Assembly: GCF_005938625.1 (NCBI RefSeq)
Contig: NZ_VCNJ01000017.1
Coordinates: forward strand, 1 to 64,000
Source: Pseudomonas fluorescens
GTDB taxonomy: Bacteria > Pseudomonadota > Gammaproteobacteria > Pseudomonadales > Pseudomonadaceae
Length of the DNA stretch: 64,000 nt
Reading direction: 5' to 3'
Shown: positions 16,584 to 26,120 of the stretch, piece after piece
How positions within the stretch are numbered: the first letter of the stretch is position 1
Layout: the number at the start of each line of letters is the position of its first letter
Position numbers and translations under genes: made by a program
The notes under the pieces: model-generated
The model's database searches: none
Told to the model about the DNA's origin: nothing
What the model saw: only the letters and a program-made list of their open reading frames with translations

Positions 16584-17663
16584 TCAGCCCTGTATCAGCA
16601 GCGGATCGTCTGAAATGACGATCGGGGACGAGAACTTCGACAGGCCGAAGATGCGCACCAGTACACGTCGATTGTCTTTGATGACATCACGACAGTGCAG
16701 GGCCCGGACGTTATTGATCACCATGGCCGATTCTTGCGTCAGTGTGTATTGAACCGGTGTTGCTTTACCCACGCTTTGGCAAAGTGCGGAATAAGCCTCT
16801 TTTACAAAGTCCGAGGCGTTTTCGTTGACCGAAAAACGATACGAGTTGAATCGCGCGGCGAATCCGACGTTGTCATCGAACTCCAGAATCGAAACATTGC
16901 GGCCGTCTTCGCCTTTGCCGTTGACGAAAGAGTCGCTGCGGGTGAACTGGAAGCTGCCCGTTGTGAGTGCGAGGCATCCAGTAACGCCGATTTCGTCCAG
17001 CAGAGGTGGCAACGGAATCACCGAGGTCGGTTCCAGGCCTGGATTCCACAGCGCCGATAGAATCAACGACGAAGGCGAGGGCGAGTGCCCGTCTTTCGCG
17101 TTGACGGCGCACCAGTACGGCGCTTCGGTGTGCGGACCGAGCGCGAGACCGGAGTGGGAACTCAGCTCTTTGATTTCCGGTTCATCATTGATTTTGGTCA
17201 GTCCGCCGCCCTTGAAGTTAGCGACGAGCCGGACCAGTTTGCCTTCGTTGTCCATGTCGTAGGCAAAGGAGCTGTTATCCACCAGTTTCAACAGAATCTG
17301 ATTGCGTGACGCCAGACACAGTACGTCGTGACGATTCTCCAGAGCGGCCAGCTCGGGAAGTTCTTCCGGTGGGCTGGATTCGGTGAATGTTTGCATGCCC
17401 TCAAAAATCAGCAGGGAAACGAGGCCGTCGGAGTACGCGCCAAGCAGTTCGCATTGATCCTTGGAAAACGAAAACTTCAACTCGGTCGCTGCCAGCGAGG
17501 CCTTGGACTTGGCACCGGCGACTTGTGGCCCGCCCATGGCTGCCAGTTCCTCAGAGAAGGTGTGCAGCAGCTTGGCTTGTTGCGTGTCAAAACTGAAAGT
17601 TCTGACTTCCTGTTCAACTAAAGACTCAACGGTTTTATTGGTTTGTTGTAGGACTTCGGTCAT
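16584..17663 (-). CDS. 2-Oxoglutarate/Fe(II)-dependent oxygenase of the clavaminate synthase/arginine hydroxylase type
   Basis: The 359-residue protein has the facial triad as His178-x-Glu180 (GPHTEAPY) and His323 (ALHCRD), with Arg337 fourteen residues later as 2-oxoglutarate anchor. VioC, the arginine beta-hydroxylase, has the same HxE...H...R layout with equal H-to-R spacing and similar length. The HxE rather than HxD form points to this amino-acid-hydroxylating group. It should hydroxylate a free or carrier-bound amino acid in the cytoplasm. It is first in a unit with a TSUP transporter, a hydrolase and a small membrane protein. No biosynthetic synthetase is nearby, so the product is unknown. 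Confidence 0.75.
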   Translation of the reverse strand: MTEVLQQTNKTVESLVEQEVRTFSFDTQQAKLLHTFSEELAAMGGPQVAGAKSKASLAATELKFSFSKDQCELLGAYSDGLVSLLIFEGMQTFTESSPPEELPELAALENRHDVLCLASRNQILLKLVDNSSFAYDMDNEGKLVRLVANFKGGGLTKINDEPEIKELSSHSGLALGPHTEAPYWCAVNAKDGHSPSPSSLILSALWNPGLEPTSVIPLPPLLDEIGVTGCLALTTGSFQFTRSDSFVNGKGEDGRNVSILEFDDNVGFAARFNSYRFSVNENASDFVKEAYSALCQSVGKATPVQYTLTQESAMVINNVRALHCRDVIKDNRRVLVRIFGLSKFSSPIVISDDPLLIQG

Positions 17664-18243
17664 TGGTTACATCCCTGTCGTATCCGCTCCCCTTATATTT
17701 TTTGTGGGAGCTGTTGGCTGTTTCGATGATGCAATGCGTGCCAGAGCGCACGCACAGATCCGGACGTGGGCGAGTTGATACAGGTCTGGTTTTTTCGGGA
17801 GGGCACAGGGCGCTGTGACGGGACAGTTCAAACAAGTGTTGAATGCCTCGTCGGTGTTTGCTGTCGCTTGCCTGACAGTTGAAACAACAGCAGATGACCT
17901 GCGCTGAGGTCTTGTCCTCCATGACAACTTTTTGATGGGTGTTAGTTATGCGAGCGTTCCTGCTCGCAGACGCAACTATCCGGGTACCTGCAATAACCTC
18001 GGTAGATTCCGATGTTGGAGGGCGCTGGGTGCGTAATTGGGTGATGCGTTAAATGCTGATCGTCAGGGCTGAAGTGCCCGGCGATTATTTCGGGCAGTCA
18101 ATAATGACCTGCCGGAAAAAGCTGACGGAGCCTAACATCAAAATAATGGCCAGCAAAAGCACTGGAAGAGGAGGTGAGGTGTGGCTTATCAAATCGCAGG
18201 CATAAAAAAACCCTGAATCTTGCGATTCAGGGTTTTCGGTATT
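17664..18243. other. Intergenic region upstream of the oxygenase operon
   Basis: These 580 bases hold the leader of the oxygenase operon and the tRNA-Phe terminator (18204-18236). Two overlapping minus-strand open frames (about 17635-17927) encode cysteine-rich peptides but have no ribosome binding site and shadow each other, so they are not called. A short GCGAGC...GCTCGC stem lies near 17950-17967. Nothing else is recognised. Confidence 0.5.
18204..18236 (-). terminator. Terminator of tRNA-Phe
   Basis: AAAACCCTGAATC and GATTCAGGGTTTT form a perfect stem with a short loop eight bases beyond the tRNA 3' end. On the minus strand it ends in a run of seven T. Confidence 0.85.
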
Positions 18244-18319
18244 TGGTGCCCAGAGACGGAATCGAACCGCCGACACGGGGATTTTCAATCCCCTGCTCTA
18301 CCGACTGAGCTATCTGGGC
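18244..18319 (-). tRNA. tRNA-Phe (GAA anticodon)
   Basis: The minus strand gives a 76-base tRNA: acceptor GCCCAGA pairing with TCTGGGC, D-arm GCTCAGTCGGTAGAGC, anticodon loop TTGAAAA (anticodon GAA), T-arm GGTTCGATTCC and encoded CCA. It lies downstream of yggX in the same direction. Confidence 0.95.
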
Positions 18320-18423
18320 AACGGGGCGCATTAAAAGGGTTTTTCGGATTTACGTCAACGACTTTTTTAAAATTTCTTAAATTAATTCCGTCGCTTACGA
18401 TCCGACCCCCGATTTTGCGGGGT

Positions 18424-18696
18424 TTACTCTGCAGGCGGAACGTAGCCTTCGGCTTGAGCGTATTCCTCGCCGGAGAAGTACTTGTCCATTTCGCCCTGAA
18501 GAAATTTGCGATCTTCGGCATTCATCATGTTCAGACGCTTTTCGTTGATCAGCAGGGTCTGGTGTTTCTGCCAGTCGGCCCAGGCCTTGGCGGAGACGTG
18601 GTCGAAAATGTCCTGACCTTTGGCGCCCGGGTAAGGAGGGCGTTCCAGGCCAGGCAGTTCTTCTTTGTACTTACGGCACATTACGGTGCGGGTCAT
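18424..18696 (-). CDS. yggX: Probable Fe(2+)-trafficking protein YggX
   Basis: The 90-residue protein matches Ygg[18 protein letters not shown] with the conserved Cys7, [33 protein letters not shown] and a C-terminal [13 protein letters not shown]. YggX protects iron-sulfur clusters from oxidation. Its ATG overlaps the mutY stop (ATGA, 18693-18696), keeping the known mutY-yggX pairing; MutY itself carries a [4Fe-4S] cluster. Confidence 0.95.
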   Translation of the reverse strand: MTRTVMCRKYKEELPGLERPPYPGAKGQDIFDHVSAKAWADWQKHQTLLINEKRLNMMNAEDRKFLQGEMDKYFSGEEYAQAEGYVPPAE

Positions 18697-19760
18697 GGCG
18701 ACTCTCCTGCGTTCAAGACGGCGGCCGCGCGTTCGAGCAAGGTTTTGACCGGGGCGGCGAGGCCCAGGCGCGGCGGGGTGGCGAGGTTATACCAGAGCCA
18801 GTCGGCCTCGGCCACGTGATGGGCGGCCTCCTGCACCTGAACCAGCCAGGGTTCGATGGACAGCTGGAAATGGCTGAACGTGTGGACGAGGCTCGGCAGC
18901 GCCTGCTGCTCGCCCATGGTCAGCGAATGCTGAGCGGCGAGATGTTGCAGGTCGTCGAGGTCATCGAGTTCCGGCAGGCTCCACAGACCGCCCCACAAAC
19001 CGCTGGAAGGGCGACGGTAAAGCAGAATTGCGCCGTCGCCGTTGGCGAGCATCGGCATCAGCGTGCGCTTCTGCGGGATAGCTTTGCGCGGCTTTGGGAT
19101 CGGGTAGCGGGTTTCGAGGCCGAGCATGTGCGCTTCACAACCACGCTCCAGCGGACACAGCAGGCAACTCGGCTTGCTGCGCGTACACAGCGTGGCGCCG
19201 AGATCCATCATCGCCTGGGTGTAGGCGTTTACCCTGTCGTGTGGCGTAAAGCGCTCAGCGTTGGCCCACAGCTGTTTGGCGACCTTCGGCTCGCCGGGGT
19301 AGCCCTCTTGCGCGGTAAAGCGCGCGAGCACGCGTTTGACGTTGCCGTCGAGAATCGGCGCGCGCAGGCCCATGCTGATGCTCGCGATGGCGCCGGCAGT
19401 GGACAGACCAATGCCCGGCAGATCCGTAAGCTTCTCAACGTCACGCGGAAACTCGCCACCGTACTGGCTGACGACGATCTTCGCAGTCTTCTGCAAATTG
19501 CGCGCGCGGGTGTAGTAACCCAGCCCCGTCCACAGGTGCAGAACTTCGTCTTCTGGCGCCGCGGCCAGCGCTTCGACCGTCGGCAACGCGGCCATGAAAC
19601 GGTCGAAATAGTTGAGCACGGTGCTGACCTGGGTCTGCTGCAACATGATCTCCGACACCCACACCCGATACGGGTTGATGTCCTGCTGCCAAGGCAGATC
19701 GTGGCGGCCGTGGCGGTCGAACCAATCCAGCACCGCCGTGGAAAATTGCTCCGCTCTCAT
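18693..19760 (-). CDS. mutY: A/G-specific adenine DNA glycosylase
   Basis: The 355-residue enzyme removes adenine opposite 8-oxoguanine in base excision repair. It has the N-terminal catalytic segment [12 protein letters not shown] with the catalytic Glu, the helix-hairpin-helix [17 protein letters not shown], catalytic Asp region [15 protein letters not shown], and the cluster ligands C-x6-C-x2-C-x5-C ([17 protein letters not shown]). A NUDIX-like C-terminal domain recognises 8-oxoG. The ATG overlaps the AsmA-like gene's stop (ATGA), and its own stop overlaps yggX. Confidence 0.96.
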   Translation of the reverse strand: MRAEQFSTAVLDWFDRHGRHDLPWQQDINPYRVWVSEIMLQQTQVSTVLNYFDRFMAALPTVEALAAAPEDEVLHLWTGLGYYTRARNLQKTAKIVVSQYGGEFPRDVEKLTDLPGIGLSTAGAIASISMGLRAPILDGNVKRVLARFTAQEGYPGEPKVAKQLWANAERFTPHDRVNAYTQAMMDLGATLCTRSKPSCLLCPLERGCEAHMLGLETRYPIPKPRKAIPQKRTLMPMLANGDGAILLYRRPSSGLWGGLWSLPELDDLDDLQHLAAQHSLTMGEQQALPSLVHTFSHFQLSIEPWLVQVQEAAHHVAEADWLWYNLATPPRLGLAAPVKTLLERAAAVLNAGESP

Positions 19761-21982
19761 CGCTTGAACAGCCCCTTCAATGCGTTTTTCAATTCCGGGC
19801 TGACCTTGTCACCGAGTTTCTCGTCGATCTTCTCACTGAGCTTGTCGCCAGCCAGTTTGGTCGCGACCTGACCGAGGCGATCGTTGTCGACGCGGCAGGC
19901 CTTGGCGCCCAGCTCCAGCGGGCCACGGCAGCGCAGCGGCCACTCGATGCCGACGAATTTTTCGCCGACCTGACAGGCAGGATCCGGCATGGCGCTGGTG
20001 TCGCCTTCGACGATGATGCCAACGCGATAGTCCATGCCGAGCACGCGCAGGTCGATATCGCCGTCACCGTTGACGGTCATGCCGGGGATGCGCACTTTCA
20101 GGTCCGGATTGCTGGCAATGCCGTTGCGGAAAGTCAGGTTGCCCTTGAGTTCCTGGAATGGCGTGTCTTTGCCGCGTGGTTCGCCGCTGAGGGTTTTGCG
20201 GTTGAGCGTGGCGATACCTTTGCACAGTTGCTGCTCAAGGTTGGCGTTGAGCAGCACGCCATTGTTGATCACAAAACTGGCGTTGCCGTTAAGCGTATCG
20301 ATCAGTGCCTGTTGGCTGTTGCCGCTGCCAGTGACATTGCTGGTGAGGGTCACCAGACCTTTGACGGGCGGGTTCTTGCCTTGGCTTTCGAGGATTTTTT
20401 CTACAGGCACGCGATTTAGCTTGGTCTGCAGGTTCAGCACAGGCGCGCTCGGGCGTACATCGAGAGTCCCGTTGGCGGCGAAACCGCCGTTGTACAACTC
20501 ACCGCTCAGGTTGGTCAGGGTCAGCAAGCCGCCCTGGCCGGTGGCTTTCAGTGCGGCGTTCTGGATCGGCAGTTTGTCGAGGGTTAGTTGGCCGAAGGTC
20601 AGATCGGCATCGACGTCGAGTTTGGCCAGGCGTTCAACCGGCAACAGGCGCTCGGTACTCCAGGCGGTTTTGCTCGGTTTGTCCGGCAGAGGCGTTGAGC
20701 CCGCGCCGGCCATGGCATCGGCTTCAGTGCTGGCAACTTCGGCCTGGCGCGTTTGTGTGGCGTTGGCGGCTTTTTCCGATTTTGGTGGCAGATAACGGTC
20801 AGCGTTGAACGTATCGGCCTTGAGGGTCGCCCGCAACGATTGCTTGGCGAAGTCTTCGACGGCGATACGGCCGCTGAAGCTGCTGTCGTCGAGTTTCAGG
20901 TTGATGTTGTCGAAGGCGACGCTGGTTGGCGTGGCTGCCACGCGGCTGACCAGTTCGACCTTGCTCAGACTGCCTTCGGCCATGGCCGGCAGTTTCTGAC
21001 CGATGCTGTCGACGAATTTCGCCAGGTCGAATTGGGCAATGGAGAGGCCGCCAGTGATCTGCGGGGTCTTGTCGAGGTCATTGGCTTTCAGCTCACCCAA
21101 GGCGCGCAACTGGTTTGCAGAGATCTTGATACCGGTCCATTCGGCGACGTTCGCGGCTTTGTCCAGCGATAACTGGCCCTGAGCCGCGAATGTCATGGTT
21201 TTGCCTTGCAACGGATCGCCGGCCAGCTCGCCGGAAAGCTTCAGGTCTTCAAACTTGTAGCGTTGCAGGGCGCGTTCGATACGCAGCTCGCCAGTAAGCT
21301 CGGTACGCACGCGCAGAACCGGCTGATTGGTGCCGAGGAATGCCGTGGCTTTCACCGGGATATTGGTCGAATCGTGTACCGGCCCCGTGCTCAACTGAAT
21401 GCTCTCGGCACTGAATTGCTTGCCGGTCTTCTCGTCGTTGTATTCAACGCGGGCGTTGTTGACGGTCAGGCTGTCGATGTCGAGGCGAATCGGCTGCGGC
21501 GGTTTTTTCACCGCTACAGGGGCTTCGCTGGCCGGTTGGCCTGCAGTACCGGCTGGCGGCGTTGCTCCGGCGGGGACGGGCACCTTGCCGATGTCTTCCC
21601 AGTTGCCGTGGCCGTCCTTGTCGCGGTTCAGGCGCAGATTCAGACCTTCGACGCGCACGTCGCTCATTTGCACTTCACGGCGCAGCAGCGGCAGCACGCG
21701 CACGGACAGGCCGAGCATCTGCAGATCGGCAAACGGTTCGGCAGGTTTGACCAGGGTGGCGACGCTGGCCTCGTGCAATTCAAGGCCAAGCCACGGGAAC
21801 AGGCTCCAGCCGATATCGCCATTGAGCGTCAGCTCGATGTGGGCCTTGTCGCGGGCTATCTGGCGGATCTCGTCTTTGTAGTCGTTGGGATCGAAGAGGT
21901 GGGTCAGGGCAAAGCCTGCCGCCACAATGATCAGCAACAGCCCGAGAAGTACCAGACCCAGGATTTTGCCGAACGCTTTCAT
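19757..21982 (-). CDS. AsmA family envelope protein
   Basis: The 741-residue protein has an N-terminal membrane anchor (ILGLVLLGLLLIIVAAGFALTHLF) and a long periplasmic part typical of AsmA: FDPNDYKDEIRQIARDKAHIELTLNGDIGWSLFPW at the start, repeated beta-rich segments, and the C-terminal AsmA_2 part (LTSNVTGSGNSQQALIDTLNGNASFVINNGVLLNANL). AsmA-like proteins are bridge-like lipid transfer or outer-membrane assembly factors. A linker of Ala/Pro/Thr lies near residues 135-165. It is the first gene of the asmA-mutY-yggX unit. Confidence 0.88.
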   Translation of the reverse strand: MKAFGKILGLVLLGLLLIIVAAGFALTHLFDPNDYKDEIRQIARDKAHIELTLNGDIGWSLFPWLGLELHEASVATLVKPAEPFADLQMLGLSVRVLPLLRREVQMSDVRVEGLNLRLNRDKDGHGNWEDIGKVPVPAGATPPAGTAGQPASEAPVAVKKPPQPIRLDIDSLTVNNARVEYNDEKTGKQFSAESIQLSTGPVHDSTNIPVKATAFLGTNQPVLRVRTELTGELRIERALQRYKFEDLKLSGELAGDPLQGKTMTFAAQGQLSLDKAANVAEWTGIKISANQLRALGELKANDLDKTPQITGGLSIAQFDLAKFVDSIGQKLPAMAEGSLSKVELVSRVAATPTSVAFDNINLKLDDSSFSGRIAVEDFAKQSLRATLKADTFNADRYLPPKSEKAANATQTRQAEVASTEADAMAGAGSTPLPDKPSKTAWSTERLLPVERLAKLDVDADLTFGQLTLDKLPIQNAALKATGQGGLLTLTNLSGELYNGGFAANGTLDVRPSAPVLNLQTKLNRVPVEKILESQGKNPPVKGLVTLTSNVTGSGNSQQALIDTLNGNASFVINNGVLLNANLEQQLCKGIATLNRKTLSGEPRGKDTPFQELKGNLTFRNGIASNPDLKVRIPGMTVNGDGDIDLRVLGMDYRVGIIVEGDTSAMPDPACQVGEKFVGIEWPLRCRGPLELGAKACRVDNDRLGQVATKLAGDKLSEKIDEKLGDKVSPELKNALKGLFKR

Positions 21983-22060
21983 GGGCGAGTCCTTGTAGTT
22001 AGTCGAATTCGTAATTTAGCCGGGGAGTATAGCGCTGCAACCGTCCGATTCGCTGAGGCG

Positions 22061-22465
22061 TCATGTTGCCAGGACGTCTAGCGGTACCTGCAACCTGGCG
22101 GCGAGTGTCTCAAATTCAATATGCCCGACAGGAGCCAGCAGGCGCAGTTCCGCCCCCGCTTGCGACGCCATTTTCTGCGCTTGGTTCACCAGCCGCTCGG
22201 CAACCCCACGGCGTCGGGTAACTTTTCGTACGCATAAATGGGACAAATACCAAACGTCCTGGTGCCTTTGCAGGCGACCAGCACCGAGCAAGCGGTCGTT
22301 GAAGCGCCCGGCGATGAAAGTCCCGTCCGCGAGGGCGCTGTCGATCAGGCTGGTCTCCCCGGAAAACGGCGCGAACAGCCATTCCGGTGCATCGCGATAA
22401 ATCTTCTGCAAATCCTGCTGATCCTGAAAACTGACGTCTTTCAGGGCTTGGACAATGATCGGCAT
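22061..22465 (-). CDS. PanZ/PanM-family acetyl-CoA sensor (GNAT fold)
   Basis: The 134-residue protein follows E. coli PanZ in several segments: FQDQQDLQKIYRDAPEW, FIAGRFNDRLLGAGR and LCVRKVTRRRGVAERLV, the last being the acetyl-CoA-binding loop. PanZ promotes self-cleavage of the PanD zymogen and adjusts beta-alanine and pantothenate synthesis to acetyl-CoA. Whether a Pseudomonas PanD needs it is uncertain, so an ordinary acetyltransferase remains possible. It stands alone on the minus strand. Confidence 0.7.
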   Translation of the reverse strand: MPIIVQALKDVSFQDQQDLQKIYRDAPEWLFAPFSGETSLIDSALADGTFIAGRFNDRLLGAGRLQRHQDVWYLSHLCVRKVTRRRGVAERLVNQAQKMASQAGAELRLLAPVGHIEFETLAARLQVPLDVLAT

Positions 22466-22688
22466 GGCGCTTTCCTGAGTGATACGAGAACAGATGACAT
22501 AAAAAAGGTGATATCAGTTTGGTTTTTCTGTCACGTGCAAATGGTAACCTTCGCCGGTTCGTCCGTCCTTCTGCGACTTAACGTCGCGCCTTCAAGGAGC
22601 TTCACCCAAAAAACGGTCATGCCTGCGTGCATAAAGGCCGGGGGTGAACAGTGGCTGGCGAACCATACTAATAATTGGGGGATACACA

Positions 22689-24353
22689 ATGAGCACGAGC
22701 ATCACGGCGGACGGCCTCAAAGCCGATCAGCCCGCGTTCCTGTCCAAGGAACGCATCATCGCCAAGCCCGGTTTCAACCGTTGGCTGGTTCCACCGGCCG
22801 CTCTGGCCATCCACCTGTGCATCGGCATGGCCTATGGCTTCTCGGTGTTCTGGTTGCCGCTGTCCAAGGCGCTGGGTGTTACTGCTCCGGTGGCTTGCGC
22901 ACCGGACATGAGCTTCATCGCACAAGTGTTCTCGTCGCAATGCGACTGGCCGATCTCGATGCTCGGCTGGATCTACACGCTGTTCTTCATCTTCCTCGGC
23001 TGCTCGGCAGCGATCTGGGGTGGCTGGCTGGAGCACGCAGGTCCGCGCAAGGCTGGCGTGGTATCGGCATTGTGCTGGTGCGGCGGTCTGCTGATCTCGG
23101 CGCTGGGTATTTATACCCACCAGATCTGGCTGATGTGGATCGGCTCCGGCGTGATCGGTGGTATTGGTCTCGGCTTGGGCTATATCTCGCCGGTCTCGAC
23201 CCTGATCAAGTGGTTCCCGGACAAGCGCGGCATGGCGACCGGCATGGCAATCATGGGCTTCGGTGGTGGCGCGATGGTCGGTGCACCGCTGGCAACCGCA
23301 CTGATGAGCCACTTCGGCTCGGCTGAAGGTGTCGGCGTCTGGCAGAGTTTCGTGGCCATGGCTGCTATCTACTTTGTATTCATGATCGGCGGCGCTCTGG
23401 CTTACCGCGTGCCGCCAACCGGCTGGAAACCTGAAGGCTGGACCGCGCCGGCGAAGAAAGCCGCAAACGCGATGATCACCAATCGCCACGTGCACGTGAA
23501 TGTGGCGTGGAAAACCCCGCAATTCCGTCTGGTCTGGCTGGTGCTGTGCCTGAACGTATCCGCCGGTATCGGCATCCTCGGCATGGCTTCGCCACTGCTG
23601 CAGGAAGTGTTCGGCGGCAAATTGCTGGGTGTTGATGTGCCGTTCGGTCAACTGGACGCCGGGCAACTGGCTTCGATCGCTGCGATCGCAGCAGGCTTCA
23701 CCGGTCTGCTGAGCCTGTTCAACATCGGTGGTCGCTTCTTCTGGGCCTCGTTCTCGGACTACCTGGGCCGCAAAAACACCTACTTCGTGTTCTTCGCCCT
23801 GGGTTTTGCCCTGTACGCGCTGATTCCGAACATGGGTCACCTCGGCAACGTTGCGCTGTTCGTGGCGGCGTTCTGCATCATTCTGTCGATGTACGGCGGC
23901 GGTTTCGCCACTGTTCCGGCTTATCTGGCTGACCTGTTCGGTACGCAAATGGTCGGCGCGATCCACGGTCGTCTGTTGACCGCTTGGGCTGCCGCTGGCG
24001 TGCTCGGCCCGGTGCTGGTGAACTACTTGCGTGAATATCAGTTGAGCATCGGTGTCGAACGCGCTGCCGCTTACGACATCACCTTGTACATCCTCGCCGG
24101 TCTGCTGGTGTTGGGCTTCCTGTGCAACCTGATGGTGCGTCCGGTGGCTGACAAGTACTTCATGTCCGACGCTGAACTGGCTGCCGAACAGGCACTGGGT
24201 CACGACAAAGGTGCTGACGCCAGCACCGTTCTGGAGTGGAAAGCCGCGCCGGGCAGCAAGCCGCTGGCAATCGCCGCCTGGTTGGCGGTGGGTATTCCGT
24301 TGGCGTGGGGTGTGTGGGTGACCCTGCAGAAGACGGCGGTACTGTTTCACTAA
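22689..24353 (+). CDS. MFS transporter of the oxalate/formate antiporter (OFA) family
   Basis: The 554-residue protein has about twelve to fourteen membrane segments. Family features are PPAALAIHLCIGMAYGFSVFW in the first helix, GLGLGYISPVSTLIKWFPDKRG in the helix 4-5 region and NIGGRFFWASFSDYLGRKNTY at the middle loop, with an extra C-terminal helix pair. ATG at 22689 follows GGGGGAT. OFA members carry oxalate, formate, pyruvate or other small carboxylates; the substrate cannot be read here. A REP pair follows the gene. Confidence 0.82.
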   Translation: MSTSITADGLKADQPAFLSKERIIAKPGFNRWLVPPAALAIHLCIGMAYGFSVFWLPLSKALGVTAPVACAPDMSFIAQVFSSQCDWPISMLGWIYTLFFIFLGCSAAIWGGWLEHAGPRKAGVVSALCWCGGLLISALGIYTHQIWLMWIGSGVIGGIGLGLGYISPVSTLIKWFPDKRGMATGMAIMGFGGGAMVGAPLATALMSHFGSAEGVGVWQSFVAMAAIYFVFMIGGALAYRVPPTGWKPEGWTAPAKKAANAMITNRHVHVNVAWKTPQFRLVWLVLCLNVSAGIGILGMASPLLQEVFGGKLLGVDVPFGQLDAGQLASIAAIAAGFTGLLSLFNIGGRFFWASFSDYLGRKNTYFVFFALGFALYALIPNMGHLGNVALFVAAFCIILSMYGGGFATVPAYLADLFGTQMVGAIHGRLLTAWAAAGVLGPVLVNYLREYQLSIGVERAAAYDITLYILAGLLVLGFLCNLMVRPVADKYFMSDAELAAEQALGHDKGADASTVLEWKAAPGSKPLAIAAWLAVGIPLAWGVWVTLQKTAVLFH

Positions 24354-24380
24354 GGTGTTAGCTGGATAAACACCGAACCT

Positions 24381-24468
24381 GTGGGAGCGAGCTTGCTCGC
24401 GAAGGCGCAGTGTCAGTCGACATCAGTGTTGGCTGAACTACCGCATTCGCGAGCAAGCTCGCTCCCAT
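24381..24468. repeat. REP pair (GTGGGAGCGAGC type)
   Basis: GTGGGAGCGAGCTTGCTCGC and its inverted copy lie about 45 bases apart between the OFA transporter and hisB. The same element recurs at 42182-42247 and 60108-60183. These are REPIN-like palindromes known from fluorescent pseudomonads. Confidence 0.85.
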
Positions 24469-24582
24469 ATTTGTTTTTGGCGTGCCTGTAATGGCTTGTA
24501 TGGACATGTCTACCCGCGACAGCCGGGGGGTCTATCCGTCAGCCATCTCACCTCTCGTGTTTCTGTTTCGGCCCCGCGTGCC

Positions 24583-24588
24583 TATAAT
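24583..24588 (+). promoter_or_regulatory. Sigma-70 -10 box for the hisB operon
   Basis: TATAAT lies 39 bases before the hisB start codon. The -35 region at the proper distance (about 24560-24565, TTTCTG) is weak. Confidence 0.5.
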
Positions 24589-24626
24589 GGCTGCCTTTTT
24601 CGCCCAATGATTTTGCGGAGCTGGTG

Positions 24627-25220
24627 ATGGCCGAACGTAAGGCTTCTGTCGAGCGCGACACTCTGGAAACCCAGATCAAAGCCTCGATCAACCTTGATGG
24701 CACCGGAAAGGCCCGATTCGATATCGGTGTTCCTTTTCTTGAGCACATGCTGGATCAGATTGCCCGTCACGGGTTGATCGACCTGGATATCGAATGCAAG
24801 GGCGATCTGCATATCGACGACCACCATACGGTGGAAGACGTCGGTATCACTCTCGGCCAGGCATTTGCCAAAGCCATCGGCGATAAAAAAGGCATCCGTC
24901 GCTACGGTCACGCCTACGTGCCGCTCGATGAAGCGCTGTCGCGTGTGGTGATCGATTTCTCCGGTCGTCCAGGCCTGCAGATGCACGTGCCTTACACCCG
25001 CGCCACCGTCGGCGGTTTCGACGTTGACCTGTTCCAGGAATTTTTCCAGGGCTTCGTCAACCATGCGCTGGTCAGCATGCACATCGACAACCTGCGTGGC
25101 ACCAACACTCACCACCAGATCGAAACCGTGTTCAAGGCTTTCGGCCGCGCGCTGCGCATGGCCGTCGAGCTGGATGAGCGCATGGCCGGGCAAATGCCAT
25201 CGACCAAAGGCGTTCTGTAA
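24627..25220 (+). CDS. hisB: Imidazoleglycerol-phosphate dehydratase
   Basis: The 197-residue enzyme makes imidazole acetol phosphate, step 7 of histidine synthesis. It is the single-function form, nearly identical to P. aeruginosa His[19 protein letters not shown] at the start, [18 protein letters not shown] and [18 protein letters not shown] with the manganese-binding His residues. ATG at 24627 is preferred to the adjacent GTG at 24624. Its TAA shares one base with the hisH ATG. Confidence 0.97.
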   Translation: MAERKASVERDTLETQIKASINLDGTGKARFDIGVPFLEHMLDQIARHGLIDLDIECKGDLHIDDHHTVEDVGITLGQAFAKAIGDKKGIRRYGHAYVPLDEALSRVVIDFSGRPGLQMHVPYTRATVGGFDVDLFQEFFQGFVNHALVSMHIDNLRGTNTHHQIETVFKAFGRALRMAVELDERMAGQMPSTKGVL

Positions 25221-25858
25221 TGCAGACGGTTGCAGTTATCGATTACGGCATGGGTAACCTGCACTCGGTGGCCAAGGCTCTGGAGCACGTCGGCGCCGGT
25301 AAAGTGCTGATCACCAGCGATGCTGCGGTGATTCGCGAAGCTGACCGCGTGGTGTTCCCCGGTGTTGGCGCGATCCGCGACTGCATGGCGGAGATCCGTC
25401 GCCTCGGTTTCGATTCGCTGGTGCGTGAAGTCAGCCAGGATCGTCCGTTCCTCGGTATCTGTGTCGGCATGCAAGCGTTGCTCGACACCAGCGAAGAGAA
25501 TGACGGCGTCGACTGCATCGGCCTGTTCCCGGGTGCGGTGAAGTTCTTCGGTAAAGACCTGCATGAAGACGGCGAACACCTGAAAGTCCCTCACATGGGC
25601 TGGAACGAGGTTAAGCAGAAGGTCAGCCACCCGCTGTGGCATGACATTCCGGACATGGCGCGTTTCTACTTCGTGCACAGCTACTACATCGCTGCCGCTA
25701 ACGCGCGGCAAGTGGTCGGTGGCGGTCATTACGGCGTCGATTTCGCTGCAGCGCTGGCCGATGGCTCGCGTTTCGCCGTGCAGTTCCACCCGGAGAAGAG
25801 CCATACCCATGGCCTGCAATTGCTGCAGAACTTCGCCGCGTGGGACGGTCGCTGGTAA
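25220..25858 (+). CDS. hisH: Imidazole glycerol phosphate synthase glutaminase subunit
   Basis: The 212-residue glutamine amidotransferase feeds ammonia to HisF. The catalytic triad is visible as Cys81 (FLGICVGMQ) with His190 and Glu192 (FHPEKSH), and the oxyanion segment PGVGAI lies near residue 47. It starts inside the hisB stop and is followed without a gap by the DUF2164 gene. Confidence 0.97.
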   Translation: MQTVAVIDYGMGNLHSVAKALEHVGAGKVLITSDAAVIREADRVVFPGVGAIRDCMAEIRRLGFDSLVREVSQDRPFLGICVGMQALLDTSEENDGVDCIGLFPGAVKFFGKDLHEDGEHLKVPHMGWNEVKQKVSHPLWHDIPDMARFYFVHSYYIAAANARQVVGGGHYGVDFAAALADGSRFAVQFHPEKSHTHGLQLLQNFAAWDGRW

Positions 25859-26119
25859 ATGGCTGCCAAGAAGTCCAAGCCGCCGATCTTGACCCTCACT
25901 CCCGAACAGGAGAACGAGGCCAATCGCAAGATTCAGCGGTTCATGGAAGACCGTTTCGAGCTCGATCTGGGATCGTTCGAAGCGGGGGAAATTCTTGAGC
26001 TGTTTACCCGCGAAATTGCTCCGCACTATTACAACAGGGCGATTTTCGATGTGCAGACCCACCTGAAAGAGCGGTTTGAAAGCATCGAAAGCGACCTGTG
26101 GGCGCTCGAAAAAAATTAG
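25859..26119 (+). CDS. DUF2164 family protein inside the his operon
   Basis: The 86-residue protein starts at the base after the hisH stop, so it is translated with it. It shows the DUF2164 pattern: LTPEQENEANRKIQRFMEDRFELDLGSFEAGEILELFTREIAPHYYNRAI, with a charged C-terminal helix. The family has no known function. Its place between hisH and hisA suggests co-expression with histidine synthesis, not necessarily a shared role. Confidence 0.85.
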   Translation: MAAKKSKPPILTLTPEQENEANRKIQRFMEDRFELDLGSFEAGEILELFTREIAPHYYNRAIFDVQTHLKERFESIESDLWALEKN

Positions 26120-26120
26120 G

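Noticed and set aside
17635..17927. Cysteine-rich small open frames upstream of the oxygenase gene
   Set aside because: Two overlapping frames look equally plausible, neither has a ribosome binding site, and one overlaps the oxygenase start.
22668..24350. Long open frame opposite the OFA transporter (560 codons)
   Set aside because: His/Gln/Arg-rich translation typical of an antisense shadow of a GC-rich membrane-protein gene.
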